Part shown: piece after piece, positions 1 through 8,282 of the stretch
Layout: each line of letters opens with the position of its first letter
Numbering within the stretch: the stretch's first letter is position 1
Assembly (NCBI RefSeq): GCF_020524045.1
Contig: NZ_JAIVKL010000003.1
Coordinates: 248,001 to 312,000 of the forward strand
Reading direction: 5' to 3'
Origin: Metabacillus litoralis
GTDB lineage: Bacteria > Bacillota > Bacilli > Bacillales > Bacillaceae
Length of the DNA stretch: 64,000 nucleotides
Made by a program: the position numbers and the translations under genes
Notes under the pieces: model-generated
The model's input: only the letters and a program-made list of their open reading frames with translations
Told to the model about the DNA's origin: nothing
Databases searched by the model: none

Positions 1-891
1 CCTAAGCTTGAAGTACATTTAAGTACTCAGCAATCTCTATCCAACTGGAAAGCTGTTCAGTTTTGGAAGGAAGAGGGACTTGAGCGTGTTGTATTAGCAC
101 GTGAAACAAGTGCTGAAGAAATTAAAGAAATGAAAGAAAAAGTTGATATTGAAATTGAGGCTTTTGTTCATGGAGCAATGTGCATTGCCTATTCTGGTCG
201 ATGTACATTAAGTAACCATATGACAGCACGCGATTCTAATCGTGGTGGTTGCTGTCAATCATGTCGTTGGGATTATGACTTATTTAAACTTGAGGATAAT
301 CAAGAAGTCGAATTATTCGATAAAGAAGATGCACCTTTTGCGATGAGCCCAAAAGATTTGAATTTAATTGAATCTATTCCTAAGATGATTGAGCTAGGAA
401 TCGATAGCTTAAAAATCGAAGGTCGTATGAAATCAATTCATTATATTGCAACGGTTGTTAGCGTATATCGTAAAGTAATTGATGCTTACTGCGCAGATCC
501 AGACAATTTTAAAATTGATATTGAATGGCTTAAAGAACTAGATAAATGTGCAAACCGTGAAACAGCTTCAGCATTTTTTGAAAGTGTTCCTGGTTTTCAA
601 CAACAGATGTTCGGTAATCATAGTAAAAAAACAGTGTATGATTTCGCTGGTCTTGTATTAGATTATGATCAAGAAACAAAAATGATTACTTTACAACAAC
701 GTAATCATTTTAAACCAGGTGAAACGGTTGAATTTTTCGGACCTGAAATTGAAAACTTCACACAAAAAATTGAGAAGATATGGGATGAAGATGGAAATGA
801 GCTTGATGCAGCTCGTCATCCACTACAAATAGTAAAATTCAAAGTAGATAAACCCGTCTTCAGAAACAACATGATGCGAAAGGGGTTCTAA
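1..891 (+). CDS. yrrO: Peptidase U32 family tRNA hydroxylation protein, 5' end missing
   Basis: The reading frame is open from base 1, so the gene begins outside the window; 296 C-terminal residues are present. The U32 signature is visible (EAFVHGAMC followed by SGRC), as are GGCCQSC cysteines and a [10 protein letters not shown] block. In B. subtilis the paralogues YrrN/YrrO (TrhP1/TrhP2) are needed for 5-hydroxylation of the wobble uridine of tRNAs. Placement just before udk and greA matches YrrO. It stops 5 bases before udk, so the two are probably co-transcribed. The family is sure; the assignment to YrrO rather than YrrN rests on position. Confidence 0.9.
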   Translation, partial: PKLEVHLSTQQSLSNWKAVQFWKEEGLERVVLARETSAEEIKEMKEKVDIEIEAFVHGAMCIAYSGRCTLSNHMTARDSNRGGCCQSCRWDYDLFKLEDNQEVELFDKEDAPFAMSPKDLNLIESIPKMIELGIDSLKIEGRMKSIHYIATVVSVYRKVIDAYCADPDNFKIDIEWLKELDKCANRETASAFFESVPGFQQQMFGNHSKKTVYDFAGLVLDYDQETKMITLQQRNHFKPGETVEFFGPEIENFTQKIEKIWDEDGNELDAARHPLQIVKFKVDKPVFRNNMMRKGF

Positions 892-896
892 CTACT

Positions 897-1532
897 ATGG
901 CGAAGAAGCCGGTTGTAATCGGTGTTGCTGGAGGATCTGGCTCAGGAAAGACGAGCGTAACAAAAGCAATATATGAGCATTTTAGAGGTCATTCTATCTT
1001 AATGCTTGAACAAGATTACTATTACAAAGATCAAAGTCACCTGCCGTATGAGCAACGATTAAATACAAATTACGACCATCCATTAGCTTTTGACAATGAT
1101 TTACTTATCAATCATTTAAAAACATTGCTAAGTCATGAATCAATTGAAAAGCCAGTTTATGACTATAAATTGCATACAAGATCGGAAGATGTTATAGTTG
1201 TGGAACCTAAGGATGTTATTATCTTAGAAGGGATCCTTATTTTAGAGGATGAGCGCTTACGTGACTTAATGGATATTAAGCTCTATGTGGACACTGATGC
1301 GGATCTTAGAATCATTCGTAGAATTCTTCGCGATATTAAAGAGCGTGGTCGCTCAATTGATTCTGTTATTGAACAATATATTTCTGTTGTAAGACCGATG
1401 CATAATCAATTTATTGAACCAACTAAACGATACGCAGACATTATTATTCCAGAAGGTGGACATAATCATGTTGCGGTTGATTTAATGGTCACAAAAATTC
1501 AAACAATTCTTGAATTAAAGGCGATTTTGTAA
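897..1532 (+). CDS. udk: Uridine kinase
   Basis: Phosphorylates uridine and cytidine to the monophosphates in pyrimidine salvage; cytoplasmic. The 211-residue protein has a Walker A loop GGSGSGKT at about residues 12-19, the LEQDYYYKD segment and the DHPLAFD substrate-binding motif, all typical of uridine kinases, and normal length. ATG at 897 follows an AAAGGGG ribosome-binding site lying in the end of the upstream U32 gene. Linked to yrrO and greA as in B. subtilis. A hairpin with a T-run follows the stop. Confidence 0.97.
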   Translation: MAKKPVVIGVAGGSGSGKTSVTKAIYEHFRGHSILMLEQDYYYKDQSHLPYEQRLNTNYDHPLAFDNDLLINHLKTLLSHESIEKPVYDYKLHTRSEDVIVVEPKDVIILEGILILEDERLRDLMDIKLYVDTDADLRIIRRILRDIKERGRSIDSVIEQYISVVRPMHNQFIEPTKRYADIIIPEGGHNHVAVDLMVTKIQTILELKAIL

Positions 1533-1590
1533 TAACATAGCATAGATAAAGTCTACTGTGTTCATATTATGTATAAGTACAGTTTTTCCT

Positions 1591-1616
1591 GGGGCATTTT
1601 GTTGCCCTGATTTTTT
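1591..1616 (+). terminator. Probable intrinsic terminator after udk
   Basis: A short stem GGGCA/TGCCC around a TTTTGT loop is followed by six T residues. The stem is only five to six base pairs, so strength is uncertain. The rest of the udk-greA gap holds a possible TATAAT at 1747-1752 for greA but no convincing -35. Confidence 0.5.
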
Positions 1617-1826
1617 ACATATGATCAAATTCTAGGTGTTTTAAGTTGAACTCACCATTATTTGAAGTACAACCATTATATTTTTAGTTATCATTTAGAA
1701 GGAAATATCACCCTAGCTTATACTTATACATAAGTAGTATTCATTCTATAATATTCATACATAGAAAATTAAAGTGCTAATGACTCAGTACGATAGGGAC
1801 AGTCTACTAGAAGGAGTGGAACAAAC

Positions 1827-2300
1827 ATGCCACAAGATAAAATTTTTCCAATGACAAGAGAAGGTAAAGATAAGCTTGAACAAGAGCTTGAATATTTGAA
1901 AACGGTTAAACGTAAAGAAGTTGTAGAAAGAATTAAAATAGCACGAAGCTTTGGAGATCTTTCGGAGAACTCAGAATACGATTCAGCGAAAGAGGAACAA
2001 GCTTTTGTTGAAGGTCGTGTAACAACACTTGAGAATATGATTCGTAATGCGAAGATTATCGAAGGTGAAGCTGATACTAGTATTGTTGCTTTAGGAAGAA
2101 CAGTTGCTTTTATTGAATTACCTGATGGTGACAAAGAAACGTATACAATTGTTGGTAGTGCTGAAGCAGATCCATTTGAAGGAAAAATTTCTAATGACTC
2201 ACCTATTGCAAAAAGTCTTATGGGACGTAAGGTAGGAGAACAGGTGACTGTTCAAACACCAGGTGGAGAAATGCTTGTTAAGATTGTAGAAATTAGCTAA
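1827..2300 (+). CDS. greA: Transcription elongation factor GreA
   Basis: Binds the RNA polymerase secondary channel and stimulates cleavage of backtracked transcripts. The 157-residue protein has the N-terminal antiparallel coiled coil, with the DLSENSEYD loop at the tip that carries the acidic catalytic residues, and the C-terminal globular GreA/GreB domain ([24 protein letters not shown]). Length is normal for the family. ATG at 1827 is preceded by AGAAGGAGTGG. It stands as its own unit between a udk terminator and a strong terminator of its own. Confidence 0.98.
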   Translation: MPQDKIFPMTREGKDKLEQELEYLKTVKRKEVVERIKIARSFGDLSENSEYDSAKEEQAFVEGRVTTLENMIRNAKIIEGEADTSIVALGRTVAFIELPDGDKETYTIVGSAEADPFEGKISNDSPIAKSLMGRKVGEQVTVQTPGGEMLVKIVEIS

Positions 2301-2319
2301 TACAGGTTTATATAATGAG

Positions 2320-2353
2320 CACCTCGTCGAAAATGATGACGAGGTGTTTTTTT
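2320..2353 (+). terminator. Intrinsic terminator of greA
   Basis: Perfect 9-bp stem CACCTCGTC/GACGAGGTG with a 9-base loop, followed by seven T residues, 20 bases after the greA stop. Confidence 0.93.
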
Positions 2354-2642
2354 GTTGTAAAAAACACCTCCTTAATTACTTTGAAACAGCTAGTAGAAAG
2401 TTGTGTTGTAGATAAAGGATATCTTCATGACCTTTTAGTATATGTGATATCAAATTGAATTTTTGAGTTGTGAAGTTTTGTAGGGGAGTAATCATCATGT
2501 TTGGTAATGAGCATGTAGCAAGGTAAGTACCAACGAAATCGAGTTTAGAAACCTTTTTAAATATATTCCAATTCCCTTAAAGAAGTGAACTAAATAGCTA
2601 TGAAAAAGCAAATAAGATACGAACTCAGTCAGTATGTAACAA
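2354..2642. other. Intergenic region greA-pbpI, no gene seen
   Basis: About 290 bases without a convincing coding sequence. A reverse reading frame reaches into pbpI but has no ribosome-binding site, and a nine-codon forward ORF at about 2497 is too short to call. A forespore promoter for pbpI is expected here from knowledge of B. subtilis but I could not pin it down. Confidence 0.4.
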
Positions 2643-2657
2643 AGAGAGGTGTTTTCA

Positions 2658-4403
2658 ATGAATTTAAGAAGAAGATTTCTTACTGTAGGAATTGTCATTA
2701 TGATATGTTTATCTTTTTATTTATACCGATTAGCAGAGTTACAATTAATTAAAACGGAATCATTTTCAAAAAAAGGGATTAATCTTGTGCAAGAAAGTGT
2801 GAAGCAGCGGACACAAGAAGTTTTAATTGATGATGGGAGAGGTCGGTTTGTTGATCGAAATCATTCTTCATTAAAAAAAGATGCTACACCATCTTTAGTA
2901 CTGTTTCCTTTTTTAAAAGATATCTCTTGGTCTAGTGATAAGCTTTCTAGCTTAGTTAACGTATCTAGTACAGAGCTAGAGAGACTTGTTCAAAATACGA
3001 AAAAGCCGCTTGTTCTTTCAAGTAAAGATGGACTTGAATTATCAAAATCAGTATTAAAAGAAATTAATGAATTAGAGATCCCAGGTGTATTCGGTGTATT
3101 TCAACAAACAACAACAGATGAGTCAGTTGCTGATCACATTATTGGAATAACAGGAGAAAATGCAGAAACATTAAGAGAAAAATATCCAGATCGAACTGAT
3201 TTATCTTATAAAACAAAAATTGGAGTAACTGGATTAGAAAAGACATTTGATGAGTTTTTGTTACCAGATGCAGAAACGAAACTTTTATATCACGTTGATG
3301 GAGATGGAAATCCACTCTTTGGAATAAATGTAAAATATATTGCTGATTCTAATCCATTCTATCCAGTAACAGTCGAAACGACAATTGACAAAGATATGCA
3401 AGAGGCTGCTGAAGATATATTAACAGATCATCAAGTAGAAAATGGAGGTCTTGTGCTTCTTGATGTTCAAACAAATGAAGTGCTTGCAATGGTAAGCAAG
3501 CCAGACTTAGATCGTTCTCTTTCTAGTACGTTAACAAATCATATGATTCGCCCATTATTTCCAGGTTCAGTTTTTAAAACTGTCATTTCTGCTGCTGCAA
3601 TTGAATATGGTTTAGATGATGCGAATCGAAAATTTAATTGTAATTTAAATTTATACGGTGAAAATGATGGAGGACAGGAAGATGGTTTATTATCCTTCGA
3701 AAGGAGTTTTGCGAAAAGTTGTAATTACACGTTTACAACATTAGCAAAGGAACTTTTGAAACAAGATCAACAAGCTATTGAAAATATAGCAGGAAAACTG
3801 GGATTAATAGGTCCGATAGGGTGGAGTGGTGAGGTTTTTCATTATGAAGAATTTAAGCAATTTCCTGAAGAAATTGCTGGTAGTATTTGGGGTGATGAAA
3901 AGGATAAAAATGTACCCCGTGCCATTGATCAAACAGCTATAGGGCAAAAAGATGTTAAGTTATCACCAATGGCAATAGCAAATATGATGGCGACAATTGC
4001 AAGAGGCGGACAGAAACACCAGGTTCGAATCGTAGAAAATATATTATATAAAAATGGAACAAATATGTTTTCTTTTACGTCTAACAAACTAGAAGGAGAA
4101 AACATATCTCCATATACAGCCTCAAGGCTACAGGAAATGCTGAGATTAGTTGTCACTGATTCTGAAGGAACAGGAAGAAGGTTTCAAACATCTCCATTTG
4201 AGGTATCAGGAAAATCAGGGACTGCCCAAACTGGTAAGAAGAGTGCTGAAGGAGAAACACTTTATCATAAATGGTTTGCAGGCTTTTTTCCATCAAAACA
4301 GCCAAAATATGCCCTTGTTGTTGTAGAAATGGATACAACTAGTGCCAATGCTGGTACAAATGCTGTTTTTTATGATATGGTAGCAGAACTAGCCAAGAGA
4401 TAA
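2658..4403 (+). CDS. pbpI: Class B penicillin-binding protein PbpI (PBP4b)
   Basis: Peptidoglycan transpeptidase. After a single N-terminal membrane segment (about residues 8-27) comes a dimerization domain and then the transpeptidase domain with SVFK (catalytic Ser about 304), SCN (about 354-356) and KSGTA (about 519-523). Between greA and yrrS this is the position of B. subtilis pbpI (yrrR), which is expressed in the forespore and is thought to act in spore peptidoglycan synthesis. I chose ATG 2658 because the GTG at 2649 lies inside the ribosome-binding site AGAGAGGTG. Length, 581 residues, is normal. Confidence 0.93.
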   Translation: MNLRRRFLTVGIVIMICLSFYLYRLAELQLIKTESFSKKGINLVQESVKQRTQEVLIDDGRGRFVDRNHSSLKKDATPSLVLFPFLKDISWSSDKLSSLVNVSSTELERLVQNTKKPLVLSSKDGLELSKSVLKEINELEIPGVFGVFQQTTTDESVADHIIGITGENAETLREKYPDRTDLSYKTKIGVTGLEKTFDEFLLPDAETKLLYHVDGDGNPLFGINVKYIADSNPFYPVTVETTIDKDMQEAAEDILTDHQVENGGLVLLDVQTNEVLAMVSKPDLDRSLSSTLTNHMIRPLFPGSVFKTVISAAAIEYGLDDANRKFNCNLNLYGENDGGQEDGLLSFERSFAKSCNYTFTTLAKELLKQDQQAIENIAGKLGLIGPIGWSGEVFHYEEFKQFPEEIAGSIWGDEKDKNVPRAIDQTAIGQKDVKLSPMAIANMMATIARGGQKHQVRIVENILYKNGTNMFSFTSNKLEGENISPYTASRLQEMLRLVVTDSEGTGRRFQTSPFEVSGKSGTAQTGKKSAEGETLYHKWFAGFFPSKQPKYALVVVEMDTTSANAGTNAVFYDMVAELAKR

Positions 4404-4570
4404 AAATAAATCGAATGGCCGTAGTTTGAAATTGGAATACAGTGTATTCTATAAAAAAACAATTTTTTCGTAGAATATGAAACTTCTGGCTTAGATAAAA
4501 CGACTAGATAGAAAAAGGTCTAAATGCTAAAATAAGACAGAAGCTAAGAGGGACAAAGGAGTGTAGGAAA

Positions 4571-5260
4571 TTGAGTAATTTTCAGATAAATAACTCTCGT
4601 TTTGAAAAAAGGAATAAACGTAGAAAAACAAATGTTGTTTTAAACACATTAATAGGACTCGTTTTTGTGCTTATTCTTGTTATTGGCTCTCAGCTGATCT
4701 TTGGGGATAACGGAGATGACAAAACAGCAAAATATAATGAACAACCTGATATTAAGCTAGCAAGCGAAGAAAACAAATCAGAACAAGAAAATACGGATAA
4801 AAAAACAGAAGATAACGATCAAAATAAATTAGATGAAAATGCAGATGGGAAAGAAACAGAAACGGAAGAATCTGAATTAGACACAGAGGATGAAGCAAAA
4901 GAAGAGTCTGAAGAGGATTCATTTGACCAAGCAACAATTACAGAGGGAGATCCTGGTTCAGGGATTGCTGAAACCATTGAAAATCCTGCCTGGTCACCTA
5001 TCGGCACCTCACAAACTGGACCACATGCAGCTGATTATACGAAAGGTTCACAAGATTGGAATGAGATGACCAAAGCCCTTAGCTATGCAACAGGGATTCC
5101 AGAATCAGATATGATTATATGGTTTTTAGGAAATAACGGTGGACCAAATGATGCAGCAGGTACCATCTCACCTAAAGACAAATCTGTTAAATATAAAGTT
5201 TATATTACGTGGGTAGAAAACGATGGATGGAAGCCAACGAAGATAGAGAAATTAAATTAG
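4571..5260 (+). CDS. yrrS: YrrS, membrane-anchored DUF1510 protein
   Basis: A 229-residue protein with a basic N-terminus, one membrane segment at about residues 25-45, a long Glu/Asp/Lys/Thr-rich low-complexity linker (about 50-130) and a conserved C-terminal domain with WSPIGTSQ, WNEMTKALSYATGI and YKVYITWVENDGWKPTKIEKL, as in DUF1510. It follows pbpI, as in B. subtilis, where yrrS sits with pbpI; the biochemical function is not known to me. TTG at 4571 is set 9 bases behind AAAGGAG. The acidic linker suggests a flexible extracytoplasmic spacer. Confidence 0.88.
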   Translation: MSNFQINNSRFEKRNKRRKTNVVLNTLIGLVFVLILVIGSQLIFGDNGDDKTAKYNEQPDIKLASEENKSEQENTDKKTEDNDQNKLDENADGKETETEESELDTEDEAKEESEEDSFDQATITEGDPGSGIAETIENPAWSPIGTSQTGPHAADYTKGSQDWNEMTKALSYATGIPESDMIIWFLGNNGGPNDAAGTISPKDKSVKYKVYITWVENDGWKPTKIEKLN

Positions 5261-5268
5261 TTAAACAA

Positions 5269-5296
5269 AAAAGGATGACATTGTCATCCTTTTTTG
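5269..5296 (+). terminator. Intrinsic terminator of yrrS
   Basis: Stem AAAAGGATGACA/TGTCATCCTTTT with almost no loop and a T-run; it directly follows the yrrS stop. Confidence 0.9.
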
Positions 5297-5310
5297 TTGG
5301 AGGAAAATTT

Positions 5311-5660
5311 AGGCTGAAACATAATTAAATAAGTCATACAAAAAGACGAATAAATTTAAATTCAGTTAAGTTGAAAGAAACAAGTTCGTTCCATTGCGCT
5401 GCAGACACTCGCGTTCCACGGGGAGGAAGCTGAGCCTCCTCGGCATGACTGCGGGGTCTCAGCCTTTCCTCAATTCCCGTAGGTGCCCGAGTATCTTCCG
5501 CTCCATTCCACTAGTTCTTAGACTTAGTATGCAAAATCAAAAAATATATTGATTACAGCAAATAAAAAACCGAACTATTAGGCGAATGATTAATTGATAT
5601 ATGACCTAATAATTGGGATTTATCATTAGCAATAATTCTTATGTCCCTGCATCTTTTTCT
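5311..5660. repeat. Decayed copy of element family B (about 350 bp, GC-rich core)
   Basis: Aligns along its length with 15928-16258. Shared blocks include AAAAAGACGAATAAAT, AAGTTCGTTCCATTGCGCTG, the GGGGAGGAAGCTGAGCCTCC core, GGGGTCTCAGCCTTTCCTCA and the hairpin region CCGAACTATTAGGCGAAT. The left end reads AGGCTGAAACATAATTA and the right end TTATGTCCCTGCATCTTTTT, a diverged version of the inverted ends seen in the other copy. It holds no ORF of note. It fills most of the gap between yrrS and yrzA. Confidence 0.85.
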
Positions 5661-5758
5661 TGGAGGGAAATTACCGATTTCGCCTAGAATATAAGCTGGA
5701 TAGAGCACCTTCTTTTCCTAATCAATTGATGCTGAACAGTTTTAGAAAGATGTTTTTC

Positions 5759-5968
5759 TTAGTTGCTAGATGTTTTAAAATGAACAACGGCACTATAAAG
5801 TCTTTTACCTTCTTCTGATACATACATTTGATGTGACACAGAATGAACAGTTAGTAAGATTGCTTGGTTATGTATAATTTGGTCATTAATTCTTTTTTCA
5901 AGTTCTTGTATAGAATGAGCTTCAAAAAACTCGACTTTATCTTTTATGATGTCTAGTTGAAAGTTCAT
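5759..5968 (-). CDS. yrzA: YrzA, DUF2536 family protein
   Basis: A 69-residue soluble protein of unknown function that I recognise as YrzA (DUF2536): it starts MNFQLDIIKDKVEFFEA and holds a SVSHQMYVSEEGKRLYSAVVHF segment typical of the family. It is read on the reverse strand; the start ATG at 5968 is preceded by a strong GGAGGTGAAC site. It is convergent with the upstream element and divergent from mtnN. No membrane segment or known motif is visible, so only the family name is offered. Confidence 0.82.
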   Translation of the reverse strand: MNFQLDIIKDKVEFFEAHSIQELEKRINDQIIHNQAILLTVHSVSHQMYVSEEGKRLYSAVVHFKTSSN

Positions 5969-6169
5969 AGTTCACCTCCATAAGTTTAAATCAAATATAT
6001 CAAAAGTTTTGGAAAATGAACAAGAGAAAGGTATAAGCCTGTTTCATAAAATCAGAGTCTTGCTTTGTAAGTGTATAATATGTAAACTTCTAGTGAAGAC
6101 TGAATTTGTCGATTTTAGAGTTACGACTGTTTGGTGAAAGTAGATACATAATGGAAGGATTTGAAGAAA

Positions 6170-6862
6170 TTGAAAATCGCAATAATTGGTGCAATGGAAG
6201 AAGAAGTAACTATTCTTAGAGATCAGTTAGATAATCGTGAACAAGAGGTTATTGCGAATAGCGAATTTACAAAAGGAACCTACAATGGTGTAGAGGTAGT
6301 CTTATTAAAGTCTGGAATTGGTAAAGTTAACGCAGCTTTAAGTACAACATTGCTTTTAGATCGCTATAAGCCTGATTATGTTATTAACACAGGATCTGCA
6401 GGTGGCTTTCATCCTGAATTAAATGTTGGAGATGTTGTTATCTCGACTGAAGTAAGACATAATGATGTTGATGTTACAGCTTTTGGCTATGAATATGGAC
6501 AAGTACCTGGATTACCTGCAGCGTATTTACCAGATCATAAGCTAGTTGACATTGCTGTAAGAAAAGCAGAAGAAATTAGTGACATTCAAGTAGCAAAAGG
6601 TCTAATTGTAACAGGAGATTCATTTCTAAACGATCCTGTAAAAGTTGAATTTATTCGTAGTAAATTCAGTAACTTATATGCAGGAGAAATGGAAGCAGCC
6701 GCAATTGCGCAAGTTTGTCATCAATTTGAAGTTCCATTCGTCGTGATAAGAGCACTATCTGATATCGCTGGTAAAGAATCTAATGTTTCATTCGATCAAT
6801 TTTTAGATCAAGCTGCAAAGCATTCTGCAAATTTGGTTTTGAAAATCGTTGAAGCAATATAA
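6170..6862 (+). CDS. mtnN: 5'-methylthioadenosine/S-adenosylhomocysteine nucleosidase
   Basis: Hydrolyses methylthioadenosine and S-adenosylhomocysteine, releasing adenine, in methionine salvage and detoxification. The 230-residue protein has IGAMEEE with the general-acid Glu at about residue 12, [10 protein letters not shown] (nucleoside-binding Met-Glu) and RALSDIAG with the catalytic Asp at about 198. I prefer TTG 6170 to TTG 6161, since GGAAGGA lies directly against 6161 but about 10 bases before 6170, and the product then starts [12 protein letters not shown] as in homologues. In B. subtilis it lies in yrrT-mtnN-mccA-mccB-yrhC; here yrrT and the mcc genes are absent. Confidence 0.95.
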   Translation: MKIAIIGAMEEEVTILRDQLDNREQEVIANSEFTKGTYNGVEVVLLKSGIGKVNAALSTTLLLDRYKPDYVINTGSAGGFHPELNVGDVVISTEVRHNDVDVTAFGYEYGQVPGLPAAYLPDHKLVDIAVRKAEEISDIQVAKGLIVTGDSFLNDPVKVEFIRSKFSNLYAGEMEAAAIAQVCHQFEVPFVVIRALSDIAGKESNVSFDQFLDQAAKHSANLVLKIVEAI

Positions 6863-6895
6863 GAAGCAGAGATTCATTAGTAACTAAAGCTTAAT

Positions 6896-6960
6896 GCCAA
6901 GACAAAACAAATGATTGATATCGAGAAGATTTTCTTACATCATTTGCTTTTTGGCTTGGC
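6896..6960 (+). terminator. Long imperfect hairpin after mtnN
   Basis: Nested inverted repeats GCCAAG/CTTGGC and CAAATGAT/ATCATTTG form an extended stem. The T-run after it is poor, so it may be a weak terminator or an mRNA-stabilising structure. Confidence 0.4.
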
Positions 6961-7057
6961 TTTGGGTGATAGTTATTTGGTGAAATTTACATGGTTAGTA
7001 ATCTACTAGATTATGTTATTGTTGTTATATGACATAATAAGTAGGTGAATGAAGAAT

Positions 7058-7297
7058 ATGAGTAAAAAGAGTTTACAAGAACTTGTTATTGATTTTAAAA
7101 ACTATGCGTTTGTCCTTTTGGCTACAAGTGTATTTTTATATATAGGTGTTATTTTGCCTGATCAAGGAAAAGAAGGAATTTATGATATCATTTTAATGCT
7201 TACGACTAGTTTATTTTTAATTGGATCTTTCGTCTGCTTTAAATGTTCTCTAAAATATAAAAAGCAAATAGATGAACAAGAAGAAAATGCATCATGA
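7058..7297 (+). CDS. yrhC: YrhC-like two-helix membrane protein
   Basis: A 79-residue protein with two predicted membrane segments (about residues 16-35 and 45-64) and charged ends; the sequence SLQELVIDFKNYAFVLLATS and position after mtnN match YrhC, a family of unknown function. ATG 7058 is chosen because TAGGTGA abuts the alternative ATG at 7049. In B. subtilis yrhC closes the mccAB operon; here only mtnN and yrhC remain next to each other, separated by a hairpin. A strong terminator follows. Confidence 0.78.
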   Translation: MSKKSLQELVIDFKNYAFVLLATSVFLYIGVILPDQGKEGIYDIILMLTTSLFLIGSFVCFKCSLKYKKQIDEQEENAS

Positions 7298-7328
7298 AAA
7301 CCGCTCTGTTATAGGGCGGTTTTTTATT
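7297..7328 (+). terminator. Intrinsic terminator of yrhC
   Basis: Stem AAAACCGC/GCGGTTTT with extra pairs inside and a T-rich tail, starting at the yrhC stop codon. Confidence 0.9.
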
Positions 7329-7479
7329 TTGGTTTCACTTAAGGCTGGTAGTTACGTCGCTCCTGAAATACCCTCCGCTAAGCTAATACTTTGTTAGGAA
7401 TTTTTGTTAATCACTTTAGTAATGTCCAAGATCCTGAATTTTCTGAAAATAAAAACATTAAGAAAAACATGAAAAGCTA

Positions 7480-7508
7480 TTTACAGTTATGGAAATTGTG
7501 GATATAAT
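7480..7508 (+). promoter_or_regulatory. Sigma-A promoter of the yrzI leader transcript
   Basis: TTTACA at 7480-7485, a 17-base spacer and a perfect TATAAT at 7503-7508. It is the only convincing promoter upstream of the 26-codon ORF and of yrzI. Confidence 0.75.
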
Positions 7509-7550
7509 TACCATTGTAATAATAATTGAAAACTAAGGAGGTCGAAGAAA

Positions 7551-7631
7551 ATGAATAAGAGTGTAGCAATGAATTCAGGTTATAACAAATTTAATATTTT
7601 TCTATTCGACCATAATGGTGTAATACATTAA
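7551..7631 (+). CDS. 26-codon leader ORF upstream of yrzI
   Basis: Reads MNKSVAMNSG then YNKFNIFLFDHNGVIH and stops at TAA 7629-7631. It has an excellent ribosome-binding site (AAGGAGGTCG, spacing about 8) about 40 bases behind a strong promoter, so translation is likely. I do not recognise the peptide. It may be a regulatory leader peptide or one of the small peptides that accompany yrzI in Bacillus. Flanking sequences AATTGAAAACTA and TAGTTTTCATTTGCAATT form an interrupted inverted repeat that brackets the ORF. Confidence 0.55.
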   Translation: MNKSVAMNSGYNKFNIFLFDHNGVIH

Positions 7632-7717
7632 TACTAGTTTTCATTTGCAATTATCTAAGGAAAACACGCCAGAGGTTGTCTAGAGCAAGCTTGTGCGTTA
7701 TATATGAATATTTATAT

Positions 7718-7745
7718 CGTCACAGGTTGCCTGTGGCGATTTTTT
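7718..7745 (+). terminator. Intrinsic terminator/attenuator in the yrzI leader
   Basis: Stem CGTCACAGG/CCTGTGGCG with loop TTG, followed by TTTTTT. A further outer pairing ATGAATAT/ATATTCAT (7704-7711 with 7746-7753) can clamp it. It lies between the leader ORF and yrzI. No independent promoter was evident between it and yrzI, so it may act as an attenuator. Confidence 0.8.
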
Positions 7746-7882
7746 ATATTCATGTAACATTGTATGTTGGTAAATGAAGTAAATAGTCTTCATAAGTTAA
7801 GAGTGGAACCTCTAAATAGATCAGGCAACCCGTGTTTAAACATCCCTAGATGTGTTAAATGCTTTAAAGGAGGTGATACCAC

Positions 7883-8023
7883 ATGACCATTAACCTATTT
7901 TTCATTACATTGACTTTCTCTAAAAGAAATCAATCAAAACAAGAAGTTGAGAAAAATGAACGAGTGCAACAGAAAATGGAAAAAATGAAAGAAAGAGAAT
8001 ACGAACTTTTTAGGAATATGTAA
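7883..8023 (+). CDS. yrzI: YrzI family small protein
   Basis: A 46-residue protein: hydrophobic start MTINLFFITLTFSKRN followed by a strongly charged, helical Lys/Glu-rich tail (about residues 17-43). The start and length match the YrzI family of Bacillus. The ribosome-binding site AAAGGAGGTGAT is near perfect. In B. subtilis the yrzI mRNA is the model substrate of the ribosome-associated endoribonuclease Rae1 (YacP). Too short to appear in most gene predictions; function unknown, with possible toxicity of the operon peptides suggested in the literature as I recall it. Confidence 0.82.
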   Translation: MTINLFFITLTFSKRNQSKQEVEKNERVQQKMEKMKEREYELFRNM

Positions 8024-8060
8024 TAACCTGTTCTTAAAAAAATTACTGGAGGCGATGAAA

Positions 8061-8114
8061 ATGCTAAAAATCGAATTATTACTACATTTAACTGTTGAGA
8101 AGGACACTGCCTAG
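8061..8114 (+). CDS. 17-residue peptide ORF, likely S1025 equivalent cleaved by Rae1
   Basis: Reads MLKIELLLHLTVEKDTA and is preceded by CTGGAGGCGATG at good spacing, 37 bases after yrzI. In B. subtilis a 17-codon ORF named S1025 in the yrzI mRNA is, as I recall, the site where Rae1 cuts during translation, preferring the position just before a lysine codon. Here GAG-AAG (8097-8102) gives such a site. Identity with S1025 is inferred from length and position, not from an alignment. Confidence 0.6.
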   Translation: MLKIELLLHLTVEKDTA

Positions 8115-8239
8115 CTAAGTTTTGAAATGCTGCTTACTTCGCTTTTAAAAAGTAGTAAATTTTCCGAAAAATACCATGAAGAAATCATGAAACATCTAAA
8201 TTATGTTACAAATAGCAAAATAAGCAATTGTGTAACCTT

Positions 8240-8282
8240 AAAAGGCATGAGTTCGGATTTATATCTAGCTCATGTCTTTTAC
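8240..8282 (+). terminator. Terminator of the yrzI operon
   Basis: Stem AAAAGGCATGAG/CTCATGTCTTTT (one G-T pair) around a 17-base loop. Four T residues close the 3' arm. It ends the small-peptide operon. Confidence 0.7.

Noticed and set aside
7801-7834. Possible T-box, because of GAGTGGAACC
   Set aside because: The T-box consensus continues with CGCG, which is missing, and there is no terminator/antiterminator pair or stem I after or before it.
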